The position numbers and the translations under genes are program-made. Source: Candidatus Fonsibacter sp. (GTDB lineage Bacteria > Pseudomonadota > Alphaproteobacteria > Pelagibacterales > Pelagibacteraceae). From it: a stretch of 11,044 bases of DNA. Under the pieces are notes generated by a model. It had not been told where the DNA came from and searched no databases. It saw nothing but the letters and a program-made list of their open reading frames with translations. Below are positions 1 through 6,793 of the stretch, piece after piece (position 1 is the first letter of the stretch; every line of letters begins with the position of its first letter). The stretch lies in the NCBI GenBank assembly GCA_023257975.1, contig JALRAW010000014.1, forward strand, positions 1-11,044, read 5' to 3'.

Positions 1-113
1 TGACAAAAGATACATCTAATATTTTTATAGATTTTATTTTTAAGATCCTCATTTGCATGAACAATATTCAAAGATAAAATAAATAATATAATTACAAAAA
101 AAAATTTTTTCAT
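1..113 (-). CDS. ccmH: Cytochrome c maturation protein CcmH, N-terminal part (cut by window edge)
   Basis: The first 37 codons of a minus-strand gene starting with ATG at 113-111. The product has a signal peptide (hydrophobic residues 4-18, likely cleavage after Ala20 in VHA). It then reaches Arg33-Cys34-Ile-Phe-Cys37, with the next codon beginning CA. This fits the RCxxCQ active-site motif of CcmH, the periplasmic thiol protein that, with CcmF and CcmG, keeps the CXXCH cysteines of apocytochrome c reduced for haem attachment. Its ATG shares one base with the ccmG stop (TAATG), so the two are translationally coupled. The rest of the protein lies outside the window, so I cannot tell whether it is a short CcmH or a CcmH-CcmI fusion. 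The call rests on the motif plus operon position. Confidence 0.85.
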   Translation of the reverse strand, partial: MKKFFFVIILFILSLNIVHANEDLKNKIYKNIRCIFC

Positions 114-631
114 TATTTTTTTAGCTGTAAAATTTTATTAACGACATCTTCATTGATTGGACCAATATGCTTGAAAATTATTTTCCCTTTTTCTACAACG
201 TAGGTCTCTGGAACTCCATAGGCTCCTAATAGAATTGAAAATTCACCCTTTTTATCAACACCAATTATGCTGTAAGGATTTACATATTTTTTTAAAAAAT
301 TTTTAGCATTTTTACTTTCATCTTTATAATTAAGACCAATAATATTAATTTTATTTTTATCCTTTAGGCTCATTAAGAAAGGATGCTCAATTTGACAAGG
401 AACACACCATGATGCCCAAATATTTAAAACAATAAAATCCTTATTAGCCCATACACTGGTATCAAGTTTTGTATTTTTATTAAAAAGATCCTCTAAAATA
501 AATTGAGGAAGTTTTTTTCCAATCATTTGATTGGGTTGATAAGTTTTGTCAGAATTAAGAACTTTTAAAAAAAGAATAAAAATTATAACAATTGTGGCTC
601 CAAGAATTATAATTTTATATTTATTGTTCAT
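113..631 (-). CDS. ccmG: CcmG/DsbE thiol:disulfide interchange protein
   Basis: A membrane-anchored periplasmic thioredoxin of 172 residues that passes electrons to CcmH or apocytochrome c during cytochrome c maturation. An N-terminal hydrophobic anchor covers residues 6-25. A thioredoxin fold follows, with active site W75-C76-V-P-C79 and the GVPET cis-proline loop (139-143) characteristic of CcmG/DsbE. An upstream in-frame ATG at 670 would add 13 residues and lengthen the overlap with ccmF to 50 bases. I prefer the ATG at 631 because it places the anchor directly at the N-terminus and leaves only an 11-base overlap with ccmF. The gene lies between ccmF and ccmH in one minus-strand operon. 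The family is certain from the motifs and neighbours; only the start is open. Confidence 0.93.
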   Translation of the reverse strand: MNNKYKIIILGATIVIIFILFLKVLNSDKTYQPNQMIGKKLPQFILEDLFNKNTKLDTSVWANKDFIVLNIWASWCVPCQIEHPFLMSLKDKNKINIIGLNYKDESKNAKNFLKKYVNPYSIIGVDKKGEFSILLGAYGVPETYVVEKGKIIFKHIGPINEDVVNKILQLKK

Positions 632-2504
632 TTCTAATTCTAAAAGTTTGATAAATTCCACCAAATGCAATTAATAATATAGAAAGCCAAATCCAAAACA
701 TTAAAGGCTTATAGTAAAATCTGACCATAATTTTATCTTTCTCAAACTCAGATAAATTAATTGCAAAATAGTAATCTGTAATTAGGTTTGATCTAATACT
801 TGTCTCGGAAGTAAATTGAACAGGTTGGTCATATTTCCTAATTGAAGGAGATAATTCTACTTGTTTATCATTCAAAGTTACTAAAAAATTACCAAAAACC
901 TCGTCATAATTTTCTTTTTTGACTTTATTAATGCTTTTAAATTTAATAAGAAATTCTTGAATTTTAATTTCATCCCCAACTTTCATAGCAGTATTAATCT
1001 CTTTGGATAAATAGGCGTTAACGAATATTGAAAAAATTAATACTCCAAAACCAAGGTGGGAAATTAATCTGCCAAGATTTACACTTAATTTTTTTTGAAA
1101 AATCCAATCAAAAATAACGGAAACTATTAAATAAATTGAAAATAATAACCCCAAAATTAAAGTTATATCCTTATAATCAAATAGCCAAAAAATAATTATT
1201 AAACAAATCACAACTGAAGTTGGAAAAAATATTTTAAAATTTTTTATTTGTAAAAATTTATCTTCTTTATTCCAGCTAAGAAGAGGTCCATGAGACATGA
1301 AAAATAAAAATACAAATAAAAAAGGGGCTAAAATAGTATGATAATAAATAGGACCTACCGAAATACTTTTCCCACTAATAGCGTCTAAAATAATAGGATA
1401 AACGGTTCCAACTAAAACCACTGAAAGAAAAAAGATCAAAAAACAATTATTAATTAAAATAAAATTATCTCTGAGAAAAAAAGAATATTTTCCATACAAG
1501 ACTTTTTTAGGACTTTTAATAATAAAAATAGCTAATGAAAAAAAAGTGATAAATAATATTGCACTTAAAATATATACACCTCTATAAGGATCGTTTGCAA
1601 AAGCATGAACAGAATTCAACACTCCAGATCTGACTAAAAATGTTCCGAGTAAACTCATTATAAAAGTGAATATAGAAAGTAATGCCGTCCAAGAATGTAA
1701 TGTGTCTTTTTTTAAAGTTACAATGTTAGAATGAATTAAAGCGGTTGCTGCAAGCCAAGGCATTAGTGATGCATTCTCAACTGGGTCCCAAAACCAATAT
1801 CCACCCCAACCTAATTCATAATAAGCCCAAAAAGATCCAAGACCAATTCCAATAGTGAGCAAAGACCAAGGGAGAATAATCCAAAAATTTGCAATCTTAC
1901 TCCATGATTTGTCAAAATTATTAGTTACTAATCCAGCAAGCGCAAAACTAAAGACTAAAGAAAAACCAACATAACCAAAATATAAAAATGGTGGATGTAT
2001 TGCAAGTAACGGATCCTGCAGAATTGGATTTAAACCTAAACCTTGCGATGGCCTTGGATCCATCTGATCAAAAGGATTTGAAGTTAGAATTAAAAAAATT
2101 AAAAAAATTAGTATTAATATTGATTGAAAAAAAACTGTATAAACTCTTAATTTTTCACTGACTTTTGTTCTGAAAAAAACAAATGAAAATAATGACAATA
2201 TTAAAATAAATAAAACCATACTTCCTTCGTGATTTCCCCATGCTCCTGATATTTTGTAAATTAAAGGCTTAGTGGTGTGAGAATTTTGATAAACGGCTAC
2301 ATTGGAAAAATCAGAAACAATAAAACAATATATTAAAGTTAAAAATGAAATTAATAATAATAAAAAAATACTATTATTAAAAAAATTAATTGTTCTTAAG
2401 TTTTTAAAATTATTGCTTCTTATCCCTTTGACTAATGAAAAAATTAAAAAAACGTTAAATATTAAAGAAAAGAATAAGGCTAAATTACCTATATAACCAC
2501 CCAT
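621..2504 (-). CDS. ccmF: Cytochrome c haem lyase subunit CcmF
   Basis: A large polytopic inner-membrane protein (627 residues; the family is usually about 630-660) that takes haem from CcmE and ligates it to apocytochrome c. Family signatures visible are a WGNHEGS segment near residue 90, the DPLLAIHPPFLY segment near 165-176, the tryptophan-rich WWD haem-handling domain near 226-250 (GWGGYWFWDPVENAS), and an RSGVLNSVHAFA segment near 293. These include conserved histidines expected to ligate haem. Many hydrophobic helices follow one another, with a soluble stretch near the C-terminus before a final helix. The start ATG is at 2504, two bases after the ccmE stop, and the 3' end overlaps ccmG. 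The length is complete and no frameshift is visible. Confidence 0.97.
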   Translation of the reverse strand: MGGYIGNLALFFSLIFNVFLIFSLVKGIRSNNFKNLRTINFFNNSIFLLLLISFLTLIYCFIVSDFSNVAVYQNSHTTKPLIYKISGAWGNHEGSMVLFILILSLFSFVFFRTKVSEKLRVYTVFFQSILILIFLIFLILTSNPFDQMDPRPSQGLGLNPILQDPLLAIHPPFLYFGYVGFSLVFSFALAGLVTNNFDKSWSKIANFWIILPWSLLTIGIGLGSFWAYYELGWGGYWFWDPVENASLMPWLAATALIHSNIVTLKKDTLHSWTALLSIFTFIMSLLGTFLVRSGVLNSVHAFANDPYRGVYILSAILFITFFSLAIFIIKSPKKVLYGKYSFFLRDNFILINNCFLIFFLSVVLVGTVYPIILDAISGKSISVGPIYYHTILAPFLFVFLFFMSHGPLLSWNKEDKFLQIKNFKIFFPTSVVICLIIIFWLFDYKDITLILGLLFSIYLIVSVIFDWIFQKKLSVNLGRLISHLGFGVLIFSIFVNAYLSKEINTAMKVGDEIKIQEFLIKFKSINKVKKENYDEVFGNFLVTLNDKQVELSPSIRKYDQPVQFTSETSIRSNLITDYYFAINLSEFEKDKIMVRFYYKPLMFWIWLSILLIAFGGIYQTFRIRNEQ

Positions 2505-2506
2505 AA

Positions 2507-2941
2507 TTATTTATTTAATTTATTTTTTTTCAAACTATTAGCAACTTCTGGCGGCATATAATTCTCATCATGCTTAGCAAGTATGGTGCTTGCAATAAAA
2601 TATTTTTTATCTTTTAAAACACCCTCTACAACTGCACTTTTTCCTTCAATAAATAAATTGGGCAATAAACCCTTATACTCAACAAAAATTTCATTCTTTA
2701 AATCAGTAATAATAAAAACATAAGTATTATTATTTTTCTTTAACGATCCTTCTTTTACTAACCCTCCAAGTCTAATCTTATTAGATGGTGTATCTTTTAA
2801 ATTTTTTATTTCTTGAGGCGCATAGAAATACACCACATTCTTTTGAAGATTATTATAAATAAAAAAAAATATTATTGATGCAGCAATTGCTATTAAAGAA
2901 AAGATTTTTAATCTATTTTTTGAAGATTTGCTAAAAATCAT
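2507..2941 (-). CDS. ccmE: Haem chaperone CcmE
   Basis: A periplasmic haem chaperone of 144 residues with a single N-terminal membrane anchor (about residues 12-29). It accepts haem from CcmC covalently on a histidine and hands it to CcmF. The diagnostic C-terminal motif is present: LAKHDENYMPPEV, with His124 as the covalent haem site and Tyr128 as the expected axial ligand (HxxxY). The middle of the protein has the OB-fold pattern seen in the family (RLGGLV, VEYKGLLPNLF, VVEGVL). It sits between ccmD (54-base gap) and ccmF (2-base gap) on the minus strand. Length is normal for CcmE, and nothing essential is missing. Confidence 0.96.
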   Translation of the reverse strand: MIFSKSSKNRLKIFSLIAIAASIIFFFIYNNLQKNVVYFYAPQEIKNLKDTPSNKIRLGGLVKEGSLKKNNNTYVFIITDLKNEIFVEYKGLLPNLFIEGKSAVVEGVLKDKKYFIASTILAKHDENYMPPEVANSLKKNKLNK

Positions 2942-2995
2942 AATAGTACTTAAACAAATTTTTTAGAAGATATCGGGACTTAATTAGATATTAAA

Positions 2996-3190
2996 CTAAA
3001 ATCTATTAGCTTGTGCTGAAACTGTAACCTCTTCAACTTTTTCAGATTGATAAAGATGTTCGATATTTTTAATAGAATTTAATTTTTTAACTGAAACGTA
3101 ATAAAGTACAGTTAAAGACAAAGCGGCAAATGCATATGATAACCATATATACAAACCGTAACCGCCCATATTTAAAAATTGTAAAATCAT
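2996..3190 (-). CDS. ccmD: Haem exporter accessory protein CcmD
   Basis: A small single-pass membrane protein of 64 residues that in the Ccm system helps release haem-loaded CcmE from CcmC. The MGGYGLYIWLSYAF segment (residues 8-21) leading into one transmembrane helix (to about 32) is the usual CcmD opening. It is followed by a charged cytoplasmic tail. The ATG at 3190 overlaps the ccmC stop as ATGA, which supports this start. Met8 (ATG at 3169) is an alternative that would begin right at the conserved motif. CcmD proteins are poorly conserved, so the call leans on the motif, single helix, size and position between ccmC and ccmE. The tail of about 30 residues is slightly long for CcmD. Confidence 0.9.
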   Translation of the reverse strand: MILQFLNMGGYGLYIWLSYAFAALSLTVLYYVSVKKLNSIKNIEHLYQSEKVEEVTVSAQANRF

Positions 3191-3885
3191 TTTTTATTAA
3201 CTCTAAAATTTATAATTTCATATTTATATCTAATCAAGAAAATAATTAGCGATAAAATACAAAAGCTAAAAAACATAATAAGTAATGGTGCTAACATTGA
3301 GCTATGTATAGTAGGTGCGGCAGTTAGCGTAATGCTTGCTGGTTGATGAAGGGTATTCCACCATGCAACAGAAAATTTAATAATTGGAATATTTATTAAT
3401 CCTACTATGCCAACAATATTAGTAATTTTTTCAGCTGAATTATAATTTTTTATAATCAACCACAAAGATACATATAAAATATAAGTTAACACCAAAATAA
3501 ACATCGAGGTTAATCTACCATCCCAACTCCAAAAAGTTCCCCATGTTGGGTAACCCCACAGGGATCCTGTCACAACAGATATTAAAGAAAAAACTAATCC
3601 TATGGGTGCTAAACTTTTTGCATAAACTGAAAAAACTCTAACTTTAAAAATTAAACTTATAAATGATGAAATTCCAATAATTAAAAAAATAAATAAAGAA
3701 ATCCAAGAAGACGGTACATGAATATACATAATTCTTACCGTATCTTTTTGTAAATAATCAATAGGAGAAAAAACTAATGCTAAAACTAAACCAACAATAA
3801 GTGCAAAAACCAAAATTATCTTTAGCCAAAAAATACTGGTGTTTGCTAAATTAAAAAAAGTTCTAGGTTTAAATATTCCAAACAT
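3187..3885 (-). CDS. ccmC: Haem transporter subunit CcmC
   Basis: An inner-membrane protein of 232 residues with six hydrophobic helices that presents haem to CcmE at the periplasmic face. The WWD domain is at about residues 110-126 (WGYPTWGTFWSWDGRLTSM). The two flanking histidines that act as haem ligands in CcmC are visible as His56 (MYIHVPSSW) and His180 (WWNTLHQPAS). Length is close to the usual 240-250. It is the first gene of the minus-strand ccmCDEFGH operon, with a possible promoter and a hairpin in the 170 bases before it. No strong Shine-Dalgarno sequence precedes its ATG; the leader just upstream is A-rich. ccmA and ccmB, often placed directly before ccmC, are not here. Confidence 0.96.
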   Translation of the reverse strand: MFGIFKPRTFFNLANTSIFWLKIILVFALIVGLVLALVFSPIDYLQKDTVRIMYIHVPSSWISLFIFLIIGISSFISLIFKVRVFSVYAKSLAPIGLVFSLISVVTGSLWGYPTWGTFWSWDGRLTSMFILVLTYILYVSLWLIIKNYNSAEKITNIVGIVGLINIPIIKFSVAWWNTLHQPASITLTAAPTIHSSMLAPLLIMFFSFCILSLIIFLIRYKYEIINFRVNKK

Positions 3886-3928
3886 TTAAGAACATTTTTT
3901 TACTACATGTTTGGGAAGATTAGAAGTT

Positions 3929-3979
3929 TACCTAACTGAGATAAGGGAGATTGGGGATCAAAAATAACTCAGTTAGGTA
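3929..3979. repeat. 12-bp perfect inverted repeat (hairpin) in the leader of ccmC
   Basis: The arm TACCTAACTGAG (3929-3940) is matched exactly by CTCAGTTAGGTA (3968-3979), with a 27-base loop between. It lies 44 bases from the ccmC start codon and directly downstream, on the minus strand, of a candidate promoter. It could therefore form a stem at the 5' end of the ccm transcript or act as an operator. It is not a classical terminator for hspQ, because no T-run follows on the minus strand. The repeat is certain; its role is inferred. Confidence 0.85.
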
Positions 3980-3982
3980 TTA

Positions 3983-4010
3983 ACTATAATTTAATAAATT
4001 AATCTGTCTA
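3983..4010 (-). promoter_or_regulatory. Candidate sigma-70 promoter of the ccmCDEFGH operon
   Basis: Read on the minus strand, TAGACA (4010-4005, 4/6 to the -35 consensus) and TATAGT (3988-3983, 5/6 to the -10 consensus) are separated by 16 bases. Transcription would begin near 3976, inside or at the edge of the 12-bp inverted repeat. It precedes ccmC with no intervening gene. In such AT-rich DNA chance matches are common, so this is tentative. Confidence 0.35.
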
Positions 4011-4055
4011 ACTTTTGCGTTAAAATTGTTTGAATTAAGGCAGTAATAATTATGA

Positions 4056-4385
4056 CTAATTTGAAGGCTTAAAGTAAAGATTCCCTCTTTTCCCCTTAAA
4101 TATTTCATTAACTAAGGGATGTCTAACAGGTTCATTTGGATCGTCGCCTACTAAATTTTGTTCTGAAACATAAGCTTCATAAGTAATCTCATCATTTTCA
4201 GCTAGTAAATGATAAAAAGGCTGATCTTTTCTAGGACGTGCTGCTTTTGGAATTGATTGGTACCACTCTTCTGAATTGTTGAATTGAAAATCTACATCGT
4301 AAATCACACCTCTAAAATCAAACAAACGATGTCTTACTACTTCTCCAATTGAGAATTTGGCTTTGTTTAATTTTTTTTCTAACAT
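4056..4385 (-). CDS. hspQ: Heat shock protein HspQ (YccV-like, hemimethylated-DNA-binding domain)
   Basis: A small soluble protein of 109 residues. Family features run almost the whole length: KFSIGEVVRHRLFDFRGV (10-27), VDFQFNNSEEWY (31-42), the PRKDQPFYHLLAEN block (51-64) and YVSEQNLV (72-79), followed by EPVRHP. In enterobacteria HspQ is a heat-shock protein that affects DnaA stability and acts as a specificity-enhancing factor for Lon protease; the same domain was first noted for binding hemimethylated oriC DNA. Whether those roles hold here is inference. It lies 40 bases downstream of the DUF3108 gene on the same strand, with no terminator between, so co-transcription is likely. The stop is TAG at 4058-4056. 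Confidence 0.93.
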   Translation of the reverse strand: MLEKKLNKAKFSIGEVVRHRLFDFRGVIYDVDFQFNNSEEWYQSIPKAARPRKDQPFYHLLAENDEITYEAYVSEQNLVGDDPNEPVRHPLVNEIFKGKRGNLYFKPSN

Positions 4386-4425
4386 TAAAATTTAAAGTAG
4401 TGATTCTTATAAAAAATTCAATACC

Positions 4426-5193
4426 TCACTGTATCGAGTCTAAATACATCTTGAGTCTAATTCCTTTTTTCCCTTTAGTTGTTGCATAAATTGGAAAATA
4501 GTTATCCCCAACAATTCCAAAATAAAGATCCACTTTAAATTGCTCAGGAGTGTTAGGATCTCCTGGTATATAACCTGATATTGGCTGATAAGTTAAAATG
4601 CACTTTTGTAATTTTCCTTTATAATAAGAAAAAACTGAATCAAAATCTATTTGTACATTTTCTTTCTTCATCACTAAATAATAAAAAATATTACCATCAA
4701 AAACCTTTATTTTTTTATCACAATCAAGATTTTTTTTATCAATTAAAAATAATTTTTTAACCGCAAAGATTGGATCAATCACACCAAAATAGTCTTCTTT
4801 ATTGTATGGAATTTTTTTTGTTAAATCTTCAGTTCTGGGCGGATCAGTCTCAAAATTAAGAACTTTTTCTTTTGTAAAATTAATTTTATTTACTCTATAC
4901 TTATTAGTTGATGGCTTGTCATAACGATATTCATAATTCCAAGTATTTTTACTTTTATCATTAAATTCAACTTTAGATTTTGCAAAAACTTTTACAAAGA
5001 AACCAACGATTCCTACGCTTTCAGCACTAAATGTAATTTTATTATTTATTTCATCATCAATATTAAAATTAATATCCATAACATTTAAATTATAAGCACG
5101 AACATCGTATTTAAATTCTTTTGCTAAAGATGAATTAAAGTTTAAAATAATTATATAAATAATTATTAAAAATTTAATGAATAAAGGTCTCAT
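4426..5193 (-). CDS. Exported DUF3108-family protein
   Basis: A predicted periplasmic protein of 255 residues with a signal peptide (hydrophobic 8-19, likely cleavage after Ala24 in SLA). The body matches the DUF3108 pattern: YDVRAYNLNVMDINF near the mature N-terminus, a DPIFAV segment near 145, a DGNIFYYL segment, and a beta-rich end with LTYQPISGY and FPIYAT. The family is widespread in proteobacteria and has no established biochemical function; an envelope role is only a guess. The start ATG at 5193 is the only one that keeps the signal peptide (the next Met is residue 39). That forces a 17-base head-to-head overlap with yciB on the other strand. It lies upstream of hspQ in the same direction. 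Confidence 0.82.
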   Translation of the reverse strand: MRPLFIKFLIIIYIIILNFNSSLAKEFKYDVRAYNLNVMDINFNIDDEINNKITFSAESVGIVGFFVKVFAKSKVEFNDKSKNTWNYEYRYDKPSTNKYRVNKINFTKEKVLNFETDPPRTEDLTKKIPYNKEDYFGVIDPIFAVKKLFLIDKKNLDCDKKIKVFDGNIFYYLVMKKENVQIDFDSVFSYYKGKLQKCILTYQPISGYIPGDPNTPEQFKVDLYFGIVGDNYFPIYATTKGKKGIRLKMYLDSIQ

Positions 5194-5722
5194 AAAGTTT
5201 TTCTTAGATATAGGTCCGTTATTATTATTTTTTTATTTCTACAGAAAATATGGAATGAGTTATGCAATACTTCCATTAATTATTGCAACTATTATATCGG
5301 TATTTTTTGTTTATCGAATAGATAAAAAAATTCCAACAATTCCAATATTAGGGGCTGTAGTAGTCACTGTGTTTGGCGGACTAGCAATTGTTTTTGATAA
5401 TAAAATATTCTTTTATATGAAGCCTACAATCATAAATATAATTTTTGCACTTATTCTTATTTATGGAAAAATCTTTCTAAAACAACCTTTGTTAAAAAAA
5501 TTATTTGATGAATCGATTAAAATTTCAGATGAGGGTTGGAATATTTTAAATAAACGTTGGATATATTTTTTTATTTTCTTAGCAATTTTAAATGAGCTTG
5601 TTTGGAGAACGCAAAGTGAAGAGTTTTGGGTTCAATTTAAAGTATTTGGATTATTGCCAATCACTTTAATATTCACGATTATGCAAGTATCTTTAATTCA
5701 AAAACACAGAATTGATCAATGA
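5177..5722 (+). CDS. yciB: Septation protein A / inner-membrane protein YciB (IspZ)
   Basis: A polytopic membrane protein of 181 residues, the usual family length (about 180). It opens with the family pattern KFFLDIGPLLLFFYFYRKYG (residues 7-26). About five hydrophobic helices follow, and the C-terminal half has DEGWNILNKRW and the LNELVWR segment typical of YciB. In enterobacteria YciB is involved in cell envelope synthesis and division, and mutants show septation or shape defects. It heads a plus-strand run with DUF2794, overlapping that gene by the four bases ATGA. Its start overlaps the start of the divergent DUF3108 gene. No Shine-Dalgarno is visible; the sequence before the ATG is only A and T. 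Confidence 0.93.
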   Translation: MNKGLIKFFLDIGPLLLFFYFYRKYGMSYAILPLIIATIISVFFVYRIDKKIPTIPILGAVVVTVFGGLAIVFDNKIFFYMKPTIINIIFALILIYGKIFLKQPLLKKLFDESIKISDEGWNILNKRWIYFFIFLAILNELVWRTQSEEFWVQFKVFGLLPITLIFTIMQVSLIQKHRIDQ

Positions 5723-6063
5723 AGCTTCATGTAATTAAAAATAATAATCTTAATAAAGAAAACTTTTTTAATAAAAAAGAACTTCAGGAAATTCTAAATC
5801 TTTATGGATCAATGGTCTCTGTTGGAGAATGGAAAGATTATGGGATTTATATGAGTAAGACTATGATTAGTTTTGAAATCTACAGAAAAGCAACTGAAAA
5901 TCCCCTTTTTCAAATATTAAAAAAACTTAACCAAAAAGATAAAAATAAATATCAATTAAAAGATGCAAATGGCTTAGTCATTAAAACATCTGACAATTTA
6001 AGCTCCATACTAAAAATTATTTCAAAAAAACACTCAGCTAAATATTTAAAAGTTATTAAATAA
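5719..6063 (+). CDS. DUF2794 family protein
   Basis: A soluble protein of 114 residues. The central block EILNLYGSMVSVGEWKDYGI (24-43), followed by a region ending in FEIYRKATENPLFQILK (52-68) and a GLVIKTSDNLSSILKII tail (85-101), fits DUF2794. This is a small alphaproteobacterial family of unknown function. I base this on memory of the family pattern, not a search. Its ATG overlaps the yciB stop as ATGA, implying translational coupling and suggesting a shared process, but nothing in the sequence reveals a catalytic motif. The next gene (DUF2256) begins two bases after its stop codon. Confidence 0.82.
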   Translation: MKLHVIKNNNLNKENFFNKKELQEILNLYGSMVSVGEWKDYGIYMSKTMISFEIYRKATENPLFQILKKLNQKDKNKYQLKDANGLVIKTSDNLSSILKIISKKHSAKYLKVIK

Positions 6064-6064
6064 T

Positions 6065-6193
6065 TTGAGAAAAAAAAATCATTTACCAAAAAAGACTTGT
6101 CTTAATTGTAACAGAGATTTTTTTTGGAGAAAAAAATGGGAAAAAAATTGGGATTTCGTTAAATATTGTTCTAAAAAATGCTCGAAAAATTAG
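6065..6193 (+). CDS. DUF2256 small Cys-rich protein (TTG start)
   Basis: A 42-residue open frame that I read from a TTG at 6065 to a TAG at 6191. It begins MRKKNHLPKKTCLNC and continues through RDFFWRKKWEKNWDFVKYCS to KKCSKN. The pattern KHLP-K-C-x2-C, then F-W-R-K-K-W, then YCSxxC is the signature of DUF2256, whose members are about 40-60 residues and of unknown function. The four cysteines (12, 15, 35, 39) look like a small zinc site. No ATG is available: the frame is closed upstream by a TAA at 6047-6049, and TTG is the first usable start and matches the usual N-terminus. It starts two bases after DUF2794 ends, so it probably belongs to the same transcript. Its size and start codon make it easy to miss. 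Confidence 0.85.
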   Translation: MRKKNHLPKKTCLNCNRDFFWRKKWEKNWDFVKYCSKKCSKN

Positions 6194-6261
6194 ATTAAAC
6201 TTAAATCAAAAATAATTTTAAATTTAATGAAATTGTACTTTAACTAAATTATATTGATTGT

Positions 6262-6426
6262 ATGACAAAAAATTTTATTACTTACATCCTATCTGTTCTA
6301 GCTGGGATAATCTGTTTTCTTTTTATTTTGAATTGGGTATTAGATGAGTATGGTTATATAGGAGCTATTTTATTACCACTAATATTAGTTTCAATTTTTT
6401 TAATTATTAGAAAAATGATCAAATGA
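6262..6426 (+). CDS. Hypothetical small membrane protein (54 aa, two helices)
   Basis: A 54-residue frame from ATG 6262 to TGA 6424-6426. It encodes two hydrophobic segments (about residues 6-24 and 31-49) joined by a short loop with Asp-Glu (28-29), and ends in a basic tail RKMIK. I recognise no family. That it is a real gene is supported by its stop overlapping the start of the next gene as ATGA at 6423-6426, the same coupling style as yciB/DUF2794, and by its filling what would otherwise be an odd 229-base gap. An AT-rich stretch with TATATT at 6250-6255 lies just before it. Function unknown; it may form a complex with the following membrane protein. Confidence 0.68.
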   Translation: MTKNFITYILSVLAGIICFLFILNWVLDEYGYIGAILLPLILVSIFLIIRKMIK

Positions 6427-6782
6427 AGAATCCATTTATTCTAATAATTGGAGCAATACTTTTACTTTATATATTAGGAATAAAAGCGTTTTGGTCAATT
6501 TTGGTTCTGACAATTTCAATCTATCTATTAATTTTTATATCAAATTACCTAAAACAATTTGAAACGGGAGATCAAGATCAAACTAGTAAAGATTTTTGGA
6601 AATATAGTTACGACATTAGAAAATTTAAAAAATCAATTTGGGAACCTAAAGAATCCTCTAAAATTATAAATAAAAAAATTTTTAAAGATAGACTGGTTAA
6701 TTGTTACTGGGTTTTAGTTATTATAATCTTTTTCTTTGGTTGTTATTTATTTGTGGGTATAGGAGATTTAATTTTAGGTTAG
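6423..6782 (+). CDS. Hypothetical membrane protein (119 aa)
   Basis: Three predicted membrane segments: two close together at the N-terminus (about residues 4-20 and 22-42) and one near the C-terminus (about 94-117). Between them is a charged, probably cytoplasmic region of about 50 residues rich in Lys, Asp and aromatic residues (DFWKYSYDIRKFKKSIW, 57-73). I recognise no family or catalytic motif. Its ATG overlaps the stop of the preceding 54-residue membrane protein, so the pair is probably translated together. It converges with the peroxiredoxin gene; their stops are 11 bases apart, so a shared or overlapping termination region is likely. Confidence 0.8.
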   Translation: MKNPFILIIGAILLLYILGIKAFWSILVLTISIYLLIFISNYLKQFETGDQDQTSKDFWKYSYDIRKFKKSIWEPKESSKIINKKIFKDRLVNCYWVLVIIIFFFGCYLFVGIGDLILG

Positions 6783-6793
6783 TTGACAAACAC

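Noticed and set aside
632-670. Longer ccmG start at 670
   Set aside because: Would add 13 residues ahead of the membrane anchor and lengthen the overlap with ccmF to 50 bases; the ATG at 631 gives a normal CcmG N-terminus.
2302-2496. Plus-strand frame of 64 codons antisense to the start of ccmF
   Set aside because: It lies wholly inside the well-supported ccmF coding region, is Lys/Ile/Leu-rich as expected from AT-rich antisense, and shows no motif.
3912-3957. G-rich stretch with GGG, GGG and GGGG runs as a possible G-quadruplex
   Set aside because: Only three runs with long irregular spacing; a fourth run is missing.
3929-3979. The 12-bp inverted repeat as transposon ends or a rho-independent terminator of hspQ
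   Set aside because: There is no transposase or room for one between the arms, the arms have only moderate G+C, and no T-run follows on either strand.
6194-6261. Promoter TTGTAC/TATATT before the 54-residue gene
   Set aside because: The spacer is only 11 bases, too short for a sigma-70 promoter; the TATATT alone is not informative in such AT-rich DNA.
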